Numbered from the stretch's first letter, positions 52,856 to 61,733 are shown. The stretch is 64,000 bases of DNA from CAYGZL01 sp964354345 (GCA_964354345.1 CAYGZL010000074.1:1-64000), one strand, 5' to 3'. A program made the numbers and translations. Notes: a model not told the origin generated them from the sequence alone.

Positions 52856-53827
52856 ATGCAATATCGGAGACTTGGAAATTCTGGCTTAAAAGTCGCCCCG
52901 CTTTGTTTGGGGACGATGCAGTTCGGTTGGACGGCTGATGAGCCGACTTCATTCCAAATTATGGATGCTTATTTTTCAGCCGGAGGTAATTTTCTGGATA
53001 CCGCAGATGCATATTCTGCCTGGGTAGCCGGCAACCGGGGCGGGGAAAGCGAAACGATCATTGGTCGCTGGATGAGGGAGCGAAGTAACCGCCACTTACT
53101 GGTCGTTGCCACGAAGTTTAACGGCCGCATGTGGACCGGCCCAAATGGCGACGGATTGAGTCGCGGCCATATGATGAAAGCCGTGGAAGATAGCTTGCGC
53201 CGCCTTCAAACCGACTATATTGACCTGTATCAGACTCATTGGCCGCATTACGATACTCCGCAAGAGGAAACCCTGCGCGCTCTGGATGACTTGATCCGGG
53301 CTGGCAAGGTGCGCTATCTTGGCTGCTCTAACGAACCAGCCTGGCGACTGGTCAAGGCGATGTGGATCAGCGAGCGGGATCACCTGAGCCGCTTCATCAG
53401 CTCACAACCGCCCTACAGCCTGGTACTGCGGGCTAATTACGAGCGTGAACACGAAGCGGTGTGCCTGGATCAGGGAGTTGGCGTGATCCCATATAGCCCG
53501 TTGCAAGGCGGTTTCTTAACCGGGAAATATCGCCGGGAGAACACTACTCCTGACAGCGTCCGGGCCAAAGACTTGCAAGCCTTTTGCACAGAACGAAATT
53601 TCAAGCTGCTTGATTTACTGGAAGAGCTGGGTAAATCACACCAGGCAACGATAACACAGATGGCTCTGGCCTGGCTGCTGCACCGACCTTCAATCACTGC
53701 GCCTATCATCGGCGCTAACAGCTTAGCTCAGCTCAACGATATCCTGGGCAGCGTGGAAGTGCGCCTACCGGCAGAGGAATACCAGGCCATTGACGCTGCC
53801 AGCGACTGGAAACGAGCTGAGGATTGA
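52856..53827 (+). CDS. Aldo/keto reductase
   Basis: 323 residues. Barrel motifs: YRRLGNSGLKVAPLCLGTMQFG, tetrad Asp and Tyr in FLDTADAYSAW, Lys in LVVATKF, and His in YQTHWPHYD. GKVRYLGCSNEPAW, VIPYSPLQGGFLTGKY and the NADP-site end SITAPIIGANSLAQL follow. It reduces aldehydes or ketones with NADPH; the substrate is unknown. AGGAG precedes the ATG. A second, different aldo/keto reductase follows 56 bp later; the two are paralogues of one subfamily. Confidence 0.92.
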   Translation: MQYRRLGNSGLKVAPLCLGTMQFGWTADEPTSFQIMDAYFSAGGNFLDTADAYSAWVAGNRGGESETIIGRWMRERSNRHLLVVATKFNGRMWTGPNGDGLSRGHMMKAVEDSLRRLQTDYIDLYQTHWPHYDTPQEETLRALDDLIRAGKVRYLGCSNEPAWRLVKAMWISERDHLSRFISSQPPYSLVLRANYEREHEAVCLDQGVGVIPYSPLQGGFLTGKYRRENTTPDSVRAKDLQAFCTERNFKLLDLLEELGKSHQATITQMALAWLLHRPSITAPIIGANSLAQLNDILGSVEVRLPAEEYQAIDAASDWKRAED

Positions 53828-53883
53828 CTGACCGGATAGGTATCTTACTAACCTTCAACCAGATCAAGCCAGGAGAATGAACA

Positions 53884-54861
53884 ATGAACTACCGTTATAT
53901 GGGTCGCACAGGACTTAAAGTCAGCGAGTTATGTCTGGGGGCAATGACCTTCGGCCGCGAATCAACCGAGCAAGTCAGCGATCAAGTATTGGATCGCTTT
54001 GTGGAAGCAGGGGGAAACTTCATTGACACCGCTAATGTTTACGGCCGGGGCACCTCGGAGGAAATCCTGGGGCGCTGGCTCAAGAGCAAGCGGCGAGAAA
54101 ATTTCGTCATCGCCTCCAAAGCTCGTTTTCGCATGGACGAGGGTCCCAATGACGAAGGCTTGAGCCGTAAGCACATCCTGGCCTCAGCCGAAGCCAGCCT
54201 GCGCCGCCTGGGAACCGATTACATTGACCTCTACCAGCTCCATGCCTGGCACGAACGTGTTGACCTGGAGGAGTCCCTGAGCGCACTCAACAACCTGGTG
54301 GAAAGTGGTAAGGTCCGCTACATTGGCGCCAGCAATTTCCGTGGCTGGCAGCTTCAGAAATCCATTGACTATAGTCGTCAGCGCAGATGGGAAGCCTTTT
54401 CATGTCTCCAGCCACTCTACAACCTGCTCGATCGGGGGATTGAATTTGAGCTGATTCCTATCTGCTTGAATGAGGGGGTTGGCATCATCCCCTGGAGCCC
54501 GCTACGGGGCGGCTGGCTGAGTGGCAAGTTCCACCGGGGGATGGTGGCTCCTTCTCAGGGAACCCGTGTCGATGATGCTTCAAAATATGGCTGGGGCGAA
54601 CGATGGGACCTGTACAACACCGAGCGTACCTGGAGCATCCTGGATGTACTCTACGAGGTAGCCCAAGCGTTGAACAAGACACCCGCCCAGGTAGCATTGA
54701 ACTGGCTGTTACAACGACCGGGTATCACTGCTCCAATCATCGGAGCGCGTAACCTGCAACAGCTCGAAGATGACCTGGGCGCAGTCGGCTGGATGCTCCC
54801 CTCCGAGCACCTTGACCGGCTGAACCAGGTTACTGCCGTTCAATCCTTTTACCCCTATTAA
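53884..54861 (+). CDS. Aldo/keto reductase (second copy)
   Basis: 325 residues. NYRYMGRTGLKVSELCLGAMTFG, FIDTANVYGRGTSEEILG, Lys in FVIASKARF, His in YQLHAWHERVD, VRYIGASNFRGWQL, GIIPWSPLRGGWLSGKF and GITAPIIGARNLQQL. All four catalytic residues are present. It is clearly related to the gene at 52856 but well diverged. AGGAG lies nine bases upstream. It precedes the phosphotriesterase-like gene by 24 bp, so the three may form a catabolic operon for a lactone, sugar or aryl compound. Confidence 0.92.
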   Translation: MNYRYMGRTGLKVSELCLGAMTFGRESTEQVSDQVLDRFVEAGGNFIDTANVYGRGTSEEILGRWLKSKRRENFVIASKARFRMDEGPNDEGLSRKHILASAEASLRRLGTDYIDLYQLHAWHERVDLEESLSALNNLVESGKVRYIGASNFRGWQLQKSIDYSRQRRWEAFSCLQPLYNLLDRGIEFELIPICLNEGVGIIPWSPLRGGWLSGKFHRGMVAPSQGTRVDDASKYGWGERWDLYNTERTWSILDVLYEVAQALNKTPAQVALNWLLQRPGITAPIIGARNLQQLEDDLGAVGWMLPSEHLDRLNQVTAVQSFYPY

Positions 54862-54885
54862 AAACCGAATGAAGCTGGAGATGCT

Positions 54886-55803
54886 ATGCACCTGATCACA
54901 ACTTTGGGACCGAAATCGGCAGATGAGTTAGGACTGATCCTGCCTCATGAACACGTATTTGTGGATTTGCGCACCTGGGACAGCCCCGGCTACGCTCAAG
55001 CTGACACCGCCGATGTCATCCGGCTGATGGCGCCCGAACTACATAAAGCCAAAGCCGCTGGCGTGACTGCCCTGGTCGAATGCAGCACTGTTGGCGTCGG
55101 TCGGAGAGCCGATATCCTGAAGGCTGTCTCCGAAGCGGCTGATTTTCCCCTGGTCATCCCCACTGGTGTTTACCGCGAACCCTGGATCCCTGCCTGGGTG
55201 CATAGCGCTCCAGAAGAAGCGTTAGAGCAATGGATGCGCGGTGAGTTGTTAAACCATATTGATCCAACCGACGTGCCCGCGGGTTGGATAAAACTAAGCG
55301 CCGGCGACGATGGCCTGACTGCCACCGAAACCAAAGTGCTACGCGCTGCCGGGCGCGCGGCCGGCCCCGTCAGCGCAACGATAGGCAGTCACACCATGCG
55401 CGGGCGGGTGGTGCAAGATCAGCTTGAGATCCTCCAGACTTGTGGCTTCTCCGCCGAACGCTTCATCTGGATCCATGCCCATGTAGAGCCCGATTTCGAT
55501 TTGAACCTGGCAATCGCCCACCGCGGCGCCTGGATCGAATACGACGCCATTGGTTGGGAACCAACCCAAGATACGTTCTTTATAGAGCGCATCCTGCGCA
55601 TGCTCGATGCCGGCCTGGGCGATCGCCTCTTACTCAGCCACGACCGCGGTTGGTATGATCCAGCCCAGCCTGGTGGAGGCACCCCGCAATCGTATAGCTA
55701 CCTGAGTGAAACATTCTTACCAAAGTTGGTGGCGGCAGGTGTGGAGCCCGCAACCATTCGAAAGTTAACTTGCGAAAATCCCTTCCTGGCCTTCGCTCGT
55801 TGA
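54886..55803 (+). CDS. Phosphotriesterase-family metal hydrolase (possible lactonase)
   Basis: 305 residues. Metal ligands of the PTE/PLL family are visible: HxH in LILPHEHVFVDL, the carboxylated Lys in GWIKLSAGDDG, His in SATIGSHT and IWIHAHVEPD, and the last Asp in LLLSHDRGWYDP. Many family members are lactonases or esterases rather than phosphotriesterases. Its place behind two aldo/keto reductases would fit a lactone or sugar pathway, but this is inference. GGAG lies six bases before the ATG. Confidence 0.88.
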   Translation: MHLITTLGPKSADELGLILPHEHVFVDLRTWDSPGYAQADTADVIRLMAPELHKAKAAGVTALVECSTVGVGRRADILKAVSEAADFPLVIPTGVYREPWIPAWVHSAPEEALEQWMRGELLNHIDPTDVPAGWIKLSAGDDGLTATETKVLRAAGRAAGPVSATIGSHTMRGRVVQDQLEILQTCGFSAERFIWIHAHVEPDFDLNLAIAHRGAWIEYDAIGWEPTQDTFFIERILRMLDAGLGDRLLLSHDRGWYDPAQPGGGTPQSYSYLSETFLPKLVAAGVEPATIRKLTCENPFLAFAR

Positions 55804-55807
55804 TTCA

Positions 55808-56314
55808 TTAATCAAGCCGGTTGCGCAGAATTAGCAGCGCCCAGTATAGCCCAAAACCAGCCAGTAAGGCGAAAAAAATCGCTAAACCGAGGCCAAGCCG
55901 GAAATGGATGACCAGCCCCAGGCTGCCCACTACCAGACTGGCGACACTGAGAATGGATAATCGCTGCAGGTGATTTCGTTCCAGGTTGCGACGTGGTTCA
56001 CTCAATTTGCCCTCGCCGAAGCGCTGATAAAAATATTGTAAATCCCAGGCCAGCAAAGCTGCCAGGAAACCAACCAGGCTTAGATAAGCTGGCGCGCCTA
56101 ACAATATCTCCAGGGCCGCCGCAAGAGAAAACAAGACCAGGCAAAAGGAAGCCAGCCAACTCATGGCGCGCAGCCAACCCAATAACCACAGCAGTCCAAT
56201 CGAAACCGGAAAACAAATCCAGATCCAGAAACTGCTATTGGTAAGCAACCCATATCCGGCGCTTATCGCCCCAGTCGCCGCTGCCAGGCATACATAAAAT
56301 AACCAGCGTTTCAT
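55808..56314 (-). CDS. Small membrane protein, unknown function
   Basis: 168 residues with about five hydrophobic helices (LFYVCLAAATGAISAGYGLL, FWIWICFPVSIGLLWLLGWL, LVLFSLAAALEILLGAPAYL, ILSVASLVVGSLGLVIHF, GLAIFFALLAGFGLYWALLIL). No family is recognised. It begins 4 bp after the DUF58 gene and ends the moxR cluster, so it is probably part of that complex. Confidence 0.7.
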   Translation of the reverse strand: MKRWLFYVCLAAATGAISAGYGLLTNSSFWIWICFPVSIGLLWLLGWLRAMSWLASFCLVLFSLAAALEILLGAPAYLSLVGFLAALLAWDLQYFYQRFGEGKLSEPRRNLERNHLQRLSILSVASLVVGSLGLVIHFRLGLGLAIFFALLAGFGLYWALLILRNRLD

Positions 56315-56318
56315 CCGT

Positions 56319-57596
56319 TTATCTCCGCGGGGCGATCAACGGTCGCCAACTCAACACTCTATGCAACGCTTGATCTAAACGGTGATCAACGCGCCAGTCG
56401 ACAACCGGGATACCGACGCGTTGCAGACGGTGCAACATCAAAGCGCGTTCGATGTGCGCCAGGCGGGTGGCCATCTCTAAACCCGGTTGATCAGGCAGAT
56501 GCTGCGTTTCGAACGTGACCGGGTCCGGGCTGACAATCAACAAACTGTATCCCAATGCCGGCAACCGGGTAAGTACGGGCAAATCACCTTTGAGCAGCGC
56601 ACTTACCATTACGATCTGAGAGCGGGGAGGGAAAAAGCGTGTGGGTAAATAGCCGAGATTCTCCAACGCCATATTTTCACCGGTGCGGGCGCGGGCTAAC
56701 GCGCGTAAAATCCGCTCGCGTTGCTTTTTACTATAGCCTGGGAACACGAATTCTTGGCCTCGTCCATAAATCAGCAGGCCGACCCGGTGTCCATCCCTGA
56801 GAAAAACCTCAGCCAGGGCAGCGGCTGCCTCTATACAATATTCGAAGAGCGAATTGCCTGTAACCGTTACATCGCTTTGCTGGCGTGCATCCAGAATCAC
56901 CCCAACATCAGCGATACGCTCCTGCTCGAATCCGGTCGTATACAAAGTCTGTTGATGGCGGGCGCTGATGCGCCAATTGATCCAACGCAGAGGGTCTCCG
57001 GATTGATATTCGCGTATCTTATAAAAACTGATCCCGGATCCAGCCTGGCGGGATGGAATCGGCCCTGTGTATACCTGCGTTCGTAATGGGCGAATAGCAA
57101 TCGAGCGCAAATGGGGCACCTTGGGCAAGACCAACAAATGAGCGGAGGCTGGCAGGAATTGTCTGCGATTGAACAGACCCAAGTGGTCACTGACCGTCAC
57201 GGTAACACCGGTAAACGGATAGCTGCCGCGCACTCCCTGAACAGTATATTCCAGCTCGTCAACTGCGCCAGATGCCAATGTAATGAACCGGCGTGTTTCC
57301 CCATCGGTCACCTCGAGCCTCTTCAATGGATGGTCTTCAATTAGAATTTCTTCTACCAATGAACCCTGGTTGGTTACCGTTAAGTTGACAATGACTTTAG
57401 TTCCCGGTGACACAGAGCGGGCACTCAGAGTCCGCCGGGCTGTCAAACTCACCTGACCAGGGCTAAAAAACAAACCCATCCCCAGGTACACAATCAGGGG
57501 AATCACCAGGGCAATAATTCCTCCCTGAAAGGTAAGCAAACCTAGTAATAACAAGAAGAAAATCAGGCTGCCGATCAGCCAAAGACGCCGGTTCAT
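56319..57596 (-). CDS. DUF58 / vWA-like protein
   Basis: 425 residues. Two N-terminal membrane helices (LIGSLIFFLLLLGLLTFQGG, IIALVIPLIVYLGMGLFF) are followed by a beta domain. The DUF58 core is FYKIREYQSGDPLRWINWRISARHQ, then VGVILDARQQS, a vWA-like metal-site region. DUF58 proteins accompany MoxR ATPases and are thought to help metal insertion or complex assembly at the membrane. It lies 8 bp after moxR. Confidence 0.9.
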   Translation of the reverse strand: MNRRLWLIGSLIFFLLLLGLLTFQGGIIALVIPLIVYLGMGLFFSPGQVSLTARRTLSARSVSPGTKVIVNLTVTNQGSLVEEILIEDHPLKRLEVTDGETRRFITLASGAVDELEYTVQGVRGSYPFTGVTVTVSDHLGLFNRRQFLPASAHLLVLPKVPHLRSIAIRPLRTQVYTGPIPSRQAGSGISFYKIREYQSGDPLRWINWRISARHQQTLYTTGFEQERIADVGVILDARQQSDVTVTGNSLFEYCIEAAAALAEVFLRDGHRVGLLIYGRGQEFVFPGYSKKQRERILRALARARTGENMALENLGYLPTRFFPPRSQIVMVSALLKGDLPVLTRLPALGYSLLIVSPDPVTFETQHLPDQPGLEMATRLAHIERALMLHRLQRVGIPVVDWRVDHRLDQALHRVLSWRPLIAPRR

Positions 57597-57604
57597 TGTA
57601 ATCG

Positions 57605-58561
57605 CTAAACCACTGGCACCGGGACAGAGCGCAGCACGTCATCAATCACATCATCCGCTGCCTGGCGTTCAGTCCACAGGTCGGGCTCTAGAATCAAGCG
57701 ATGAATAAAGACTGGTCGGGCAAATAACTTAATATCATCGGGTAGAACAAACGACCGACCATTCATGGCCGCCCAGGCGCGCGAGAGCTTTAACAAAGCC
57801 AGTGGCCCACGTGGACTCACTCCGACGGCTACCTTGCGATGCTCACGCGTCTTAACCGCCAACTGGACGATGTAACGCTCGATGTCAGCATCTACGTGAA
57901 TATCCTCGATGGCTTGACGCATACCCATCAACAATTCCGCGTTGAGTACCGGTGTCAACTCGACCACATCCTGGCGTCGCTCTCGCCGTCGACGCAGAAT
58001 TTCTTGTTCATCCGCCGGCGCAGGATAACCAACGGATAATTTCATACTGAAGCGGTCTAGTTGCGCTTCAGGCAGCGGGAAGGTGCCTTCATACTCGATC
58101 GGGTTCTGGGTAGCAACGGCGATAAAAGGCTCTGGCAATTTCATCGTCTCACCTTCTAACGTGACCTGGTATTCCTGCATCGCCTCCAACAGCGCCGATT
58201 GGGTCTTTGGTGATGCCCGGTTGATCTCATCCGCCAGAATAATATTCGCGAAGAGCGGACCTTTCCGTAGAACAAATGTACTCTGGTTACGGTCGAAAAC
58301 ATACCCGCCAGTGATATCTCCCGGCAACAAATCCGGAGTAAATTGGATGCGTTTGAAGGCTAACCCCAGAACAATAGCAAAACTGTTTGCGATCAGGGTC
58401 TTCGCCAGGCCTGGATAATCCTCAAGGAGCACATGTCCTCCCGAGGTCAGGAAAGCTGCCATCATTTTTTTAAGCACATCCGTTTTTCCAACAATGGCTC
58501 GTTCGACTTCACGAATGACTTGACCGGTCATGTTTGCGACATCAGTGACTCCGACGGTCAT
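57605..58561 (-). CDS. MoxR-family AAA+ ATPase
   Basis: 318 residues. Walker A region HVLLEDYPGLAKTLIANSFA, Walker B NIILADEINRASPKTQSALLEAMQE, sensor 1 FIAVATQNPIEYEGTFPLPEAQLDRF, and the C-terminal lid with ISPRGPLALLKLSRAWA-type sequence (read VSPRGPLALLKL). MoxR ATPases act as chaperones for metalloenzyme or envelope complexes. GGAGG lies seven bases before ATG 58561, which overlaps the upstream gene by 20 nt. Confidence 0.95.
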   Translation of the reverse strand: MTVGVTDVANMTGQVIREVERAIVGKTDVLKKMMAAFLTSGGHVLLEDYPGLAKTLIANSFAIVLGLAFKRIQFTPDLLPGDITGGYVFDRNQSTFVLRKGPLFANIILADEINRASPKTQSALLEAMQEYQVTLEGETMKLPEPFIAVATQNPIEYEGTFPLPEAQLDRFSMKLSVGYPAPADEQEILRRRRERRQDVVELTPVLNAELLMGMRQAIEDIHVDADIERYIVQLAVKTREHRKVAVGVSPRGPLALLKLSRAWAAMNGRSFVLPDDIKLFARPVFIHRLILEPDLWTERQAADDVIDDVLRSVPVPVV

Positions 58562-59222
58562 GCGATACCTCCAGTTGCTTTTCTAAATAATTTATCGCGA
58601 CTTCCAAATCGTGTTCAAGAAACCGGTTAAAACCGCTCTGGGGCATCAGGCGCTCCTTGATGCGAGAAGCCAGGTTGTGAAACCAACTTGTCGTCTGCGA
58701 CTGCTCGAATTGTTGCCGAGCTTTGATAAATTTTTTCATTTCAGCTGGAATTTCCAACACACCGGTTTCAATTTGGTGTTCAACTTGACGCAGCGGCTGT
58801 TGGTAATGAAAAGCCAGTGCATCTAGGGCTAATTTTCCCAAGAAATCCGCCAGGCGTACCCAGGAATATCCCGAACGCGCCAGCGCTAATTGGAGAAGCC
58901 AGAAACTGACCCTTTCGCGCTTGGGGTAGTTCAACTCTGAATTGTAATCCTGCTTAGGAACGCTCTGTACTCCACTCATCCCCTTAAACGCCAGGGCAAC
59001 AATAATAATCAGGACAATCACCCAAAAGAATATTTGAGGCGTGCTGCGATAGAGGATCCCCAGAATCCATAGAAAATATGAGATCGGGACTGCAATCGCA
59101 TCCCGCACAAAATTCTGTAAGGCCAGAGTCAGGACAATTAAACCGATTAACCCGAGAGCTGCACACAGCAGGATCCACTTGAGTTTCGGACGCGTTGAAT
59201 TCGGATCTACTGTTCCACTCAT
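58542..59222 (-). CDS. Membrane protein of the moxR cluster, unknown function
   Basis: 226 residues. Two to three membrane helices in the first 85 residues (WILLCAALGLIGLIVLTLAL, IPISYFLWILGIL-like, IFFWVIVLIIIVALAF) precede a soluble helical part. No family is recognised. It overlaps both neighbours (4 nt with the DUF4129 gene, 20 nt with moxR), indicating tight co-translation. A role in assembling the same membrane complex is inferred. Confidence 0.75.
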   Translation of the reverse strand: MSGTVDPNSTRPKLKWILLCAALGLIGLIVLTLALQNFVRDAIAVPISYFLWILGILYRSTPQIFFWVIVLIIIVALAFKGMSGVQSVPKQDYNSELNYPKRERVSFWLLQLALARSGYSWVRLADFLGKLALDALAFHYQQPLRQVEHQIETGVLEIPAEMKKFIKARQQFEQSQTTSWFHNLASRIKERLMPQSGFNRFLEHDLEVAINYLEKQLEVSHDRRSH

Positions 59223-60094
59223 GATAAATGGGTACAGGCCTCTACGATCGCCGATAAACTGTCGCGTGCCAGAATCTCTTCCCGTTGCCCCACAGGTTGG
59301 GTTCCATAGCGTACGGCTTCGAATATTTCCGTCAGTTGGCGGACTGGTTTAGCCGGGATTCCCTGTCTTTCCAGAAGTTGGATAAATTCGTGTGGCGTCA
59401 TCGATTTACCACGTTGTAAACCACGCTGCTGACTCACTACCTGGCTCATTTCAGCGTAACAACGAACGACAACATTACGCAAATTTCCACCAGCTTGCAA
59501 CTCATCCAGGGCTTGTTGCGCCTCTTCTGCCAGGAGTTCATAAGTCTTGGGCGGTTTTTTTGAACGACGCCAGATATACCAGACAATCATGCCGACCAAG
59601 AGTAATAAAATTAAGGCCAATCCGATACTGAGAGCCAGGATCAATCCTTGGGAGGGATTTGCCACAAACTCAATCCCCTTTTGCACCCCCAGAGGTGTTT
59701 CTGGGGGTGTGAGTGGACTCCCAATTTGTTGAATATCCTGATTCGCTTTAAATCGCTGCAACGCGCGGATTGCCAGATATAAGAAAAGAAAAACTACAAC
59801 GGCGCGTAGAATTAACTTGATCAACTGCTTGCGAGCCTGGGGTGAAATTAGAAAATAGATTACTGAGATCGGAAAGAGTACGATTGCTATGAAAAAGAAT
59901 ATCCGGATAACCGCCAGAATTTGTTCACCACCCGGCAGGTTTCCGGAGTAATTTGTTGGTAAGCGAAAATCCGAGTCCAACGGAAATGGCTCCCCCGGCA
60001 GAAGTTTCAAACCAGTCAAACCAGCCACCAAAACCAAAATTGCCAGAAGGGCAATCAACATCATCAATATGGCATTACGCTTCGTGTGTGTCAT
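59219..60094 (-). CDS. DUF4129 domain membrane protein
   Basis: About 291 residues. N-terminal helix MMLIALLAILVLVAGLTGL, three further helices (IFFFIAIVLFPISVIYFLI, VVVFLFLYLAIRAL, LILALSIGLALILLLLVGMIVW), then the cytoplasmic DUF4129 end RNVVVRCYAEMSQVVSQQRG, MTPHEFIQLL and LTEIFEAVRYG. This domain is typical at the end of transglutaminase-like proteins in MoxR-DUF58 clusters; here it stands without the transglutaminase part. ATG 60094 is preferred to a TTG at 60160. TATAAT lies nine bases upstream, so its mRNA may have almost no leader. First gene of the five-gene run. Confidence 0.85.
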   Translation of the reverse strand: MTHTKRNAILMMLIALLAILVLVAGLTGLKLLPGEPFPLDSDFRLPTNYSGNLPGGEQILAVIRIFFFIAIVLFPISVIYFLISPQARKQLIKLILRAVVVFLFLYLAIRALQRFKANQDIQQIGSPLTPPETPLGVQKGIEFVANPSQGLILALSIGLALILLLLVGMIVWYIWRRSKKPPKTYELLAEEAQQALDELQAGGNLRNVVVRCYAEMSQVVSQQRGLQRGKSMTPHEFIQLLERQGIPAKPVRQLTEIFEAVRYGTQPVGQREEILARDSLSAIVEACTHLS

Positions 60095-60164
60095 TAAACC
60101 CGTATTATAACTTTTTCTGATTAAGAATGATGGGCGATCCCAACGTGCTAATTCCAGCAATCCA

Positions 60165-61349
60165 TCAACTCATCCGACGCACTACCACCAGGCGATTCGT
60201 AACGAGTGTCACTGCGCAAGCAACCACCAACAACATAGGCACTATCGTATACGCAGCGCGGATACCCACTTGATCGGCAATCCAACCCAGTATGAAAGGT
60301 CCCAGAAAGATCGCTAAACCGACCGCCAGTGAGATTCGGGCACTGGCAGTGTTGGCCTGTCCTGGCGCCTGGCTTATCGCTACCGACATACCGAAGGGAA
60401 AAAAATTAGCGATCCCAAAACCAGCTAAAAACAGGCCAGTGACACTTAACCATGACTGAGCAGCCAACCAAAACAGTGGAAAACCTGCCAGTGTGATGAT
60501 CAATGCCCCCAACAGCAGCCATTGCACAGGAATTTTTCGGGTGAGGCGACTGCCCAGGATGCGACCGAGTACATTAGCTACTTGAAATACACTCATCGTC
60601 ATTACCGCCTGATCGCGAGACAGGCCGATTATTTTTTCCAGGAAATCGGGACACCAGATAAACATACACCACTCGATCGCGACCAGAAAAATGATCACTC
60701 CCCAATAAGCCCAATAACTGAAAGGCAAACGGGAGCGATTAATCGCTGCGGGCTGATTCAGGCGGTTTTCCAGGATGGGATCTCGACCATAAATCCCAGC
60801 CAGGAAAAAGATCGACGCAATAGCAACGTACAACGCCAGACGCCATCCCAGCCCGTTGTGCTCAAATCCTCCTACCAACAGCGGAGCCAGTGTGGAACCG
60901 ACACTGGCTCCGATATTCGCCTCTGTCAAAGGGATCATCCGGCGCTCTCCATGCCGATCGGACAGGATGGCTTGAACCATAATCTGAACCGCGGCCCCGC
61001 ACAAGCCGATCACAAACGCTCCTGCCAATGTCCAAACGGTCAGACGACTAAACGCAAGGCTGAGAGCGCCCACGATCGAACCCAACCCACCCCCCCACAA
61101 TACTGCCCGACGACCGAATCTCTGGACAATGCGCTCTATCATCAGGCCTGCCAGGATCATCCCAACCGCGAAAAGACTCAGATGAAGTCCCCCGACTGTA
61201 TAACTCAGAGAAAGTTCGACACGCAAATACGGAAGGATCGGACCAAGCATCCCGGCCAGAAAAGCATAGAGTGATAACATCAAGTAAGCCAACCAGGTAA
61301 TTCGATCACGCTGGAGGCCAATGGCATCGTCAGGCGAACCTATTTGCAT
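60165..61349 (-). CDS. MFS transporter
   Basis: About 394 residues with twelve hydrophobic helices in two halves. ITWLAYLMLSLYAFLAGMLGPILPYL starts helix 1, MIERIVQRFGRRAVLWGGG is the loop 2-3 motif, and GSVGSTLAPLLVGGFEH-like sequence lies in helix 5. The family resembles fucose- or glucose-type MFS proteins, but the substrate is unknown. A longer reading to 61517 has no ribosome site and would cross a hairpin. The ATG at 61349, six bases after TATAAT, is preferred. Confidence 0.82.
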   Translation of the reverse strand: MQIGSPDDAIGLQRDRITWLAYLMLSLYAFLAGMLGPILPYLRVELSLSYTVGGLHLSLFAVGMILAGLMIERIVQRFGRRAVLWGGGLGSIVGALSLAFSRLTVWTLAGAFVIGLCGAAVQIMVQAILSDRHGERRMIPLTEANIGASVGSTLAPLLVGGFEHNGLGWRLALYVAIASIFFLAGIYGRDPILENRLNQPAAINRSRLPFSYWAYWGVIIFLVAIEWCMFIWCPDFLEKIIGLSRDQAVMTMSVFQVANVLGRILGSRLTRKIPVQWLLLGALIITLAGFPLFWLAAQSWLSVTGLFLAGFGIANFFPFGMSVAISQAPGQANTASARISLAVGLAIFLGPFILGWIADQVGIRAAYTIVPMLLVVACAVTLVTNRLVVVRRMS

Positions 61350-61355
61350 ACCTGA

Positions 61356-61361
61356 ATTATA
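61356..61361 (-). promoter_or_regulatory. -10 box for leaderless MFS mRNA
   Basis: TATAAT on the minus strand, six bases (TCAGGT) before ATG 61349. No clear -35. Confidence 0.5.
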
Positions 61362-61371
61362 ACGACTCCCC

Positions 61372-61403
61372 ATAATAAAAGCGCCTGGTTGAACCGAGCG
61401 CTT
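61372..61403 (-). terminator. Hairpin with T-rich tail upstream of the MFS gene
   Basis: On the minus strand AAGCGC...GCGCTT (61403-61379) forms an 11-bp stem with one mismatch, followed by TTATTAT. It would end a minus-strand transcript arriving from the cspA side. Confidence 0.45.
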
Positions 61404-61702
61404 GAGAACATGAAAAAAAGCTGTCTTACCGCTGTAATGAGGGAAGATATACCTGGAAATCCCAGAGTAACTGGTCAAACCTTGCGGTTTACGAAGCCAG
61501 CGGAGCAGGATCAACAATCCGGACTACCGGCCCAGCCCCCAGAAAGACACTGAAATATATCACCTACAGCGCTGCATCCGGATCCCTTGCAACACTGGTA
61601 AGCACAGCTTGCGTCGGCACATGTGCCCCAGGCGGGAGTCCCAAACAGGGCGACGCGTCAACTAAACGAACAGAAAAAGGATATCGCTGGTTAAATAAGA
61701 AA
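61404..61702. other. Unexplained intergenic region (about 300 bp of the 412 bp between the MFS gene and cspA)
   Basis: No convincing gene. Several inverted repeats: GCGTCG/CGACGC enclosing the palindrome GGCACATGTGCC and GGGA/TCCC at about 61612-61658. A minus-strand 49-codon frame begins inside the terminator hairpin (ATG near 61715) without a ribosome site. It is bounded by hairpins with T-rich tails at both ends, so a small RNA on either strand is possible. Confidence 0.35.
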
Positions 61703-61733
61703 CGGGTCGTCATACAACGACCCGCTCTTTTTT
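61703..61733. terminator. Bidirectional intrinsic terminator downstream of cspA
   Basis: A perfect 8-bp stem, CGGGTCGT / ACGACCCG, with a 6-nt loop. On the plus strand it is followed by CTCTTTTTT; on the minus strand (cspA) by TTTCTTATTT. The plus-strand form is the more canonical, although no plus-strand protein gene precedes it. Confidence 0.75.

Noticed and set aside
60522..61274. Open plus-strand frame of 250 codons
   Set aside because: Antisense to the MFS transporter; the product is rich in Gln, His and Pro without domains, as expected of a shadow of hydrophobic codons.
61624..61635. Minus-strand CCGCCTGGGGCA, reminiscent of the 3' core of the ZTP (pfl) riboswitch
   Set aside because: The 5' half of that riboswitch is not found upstream, an extra G interrupts the core, and no purine or folate gene follows.
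61580..61717. 49-codon minus-strand frame between cspA and the MFS gene
   Set aside because: Its ATG lies inside the terminator hairpin, there is no ribosome site, and no known domain is seen.
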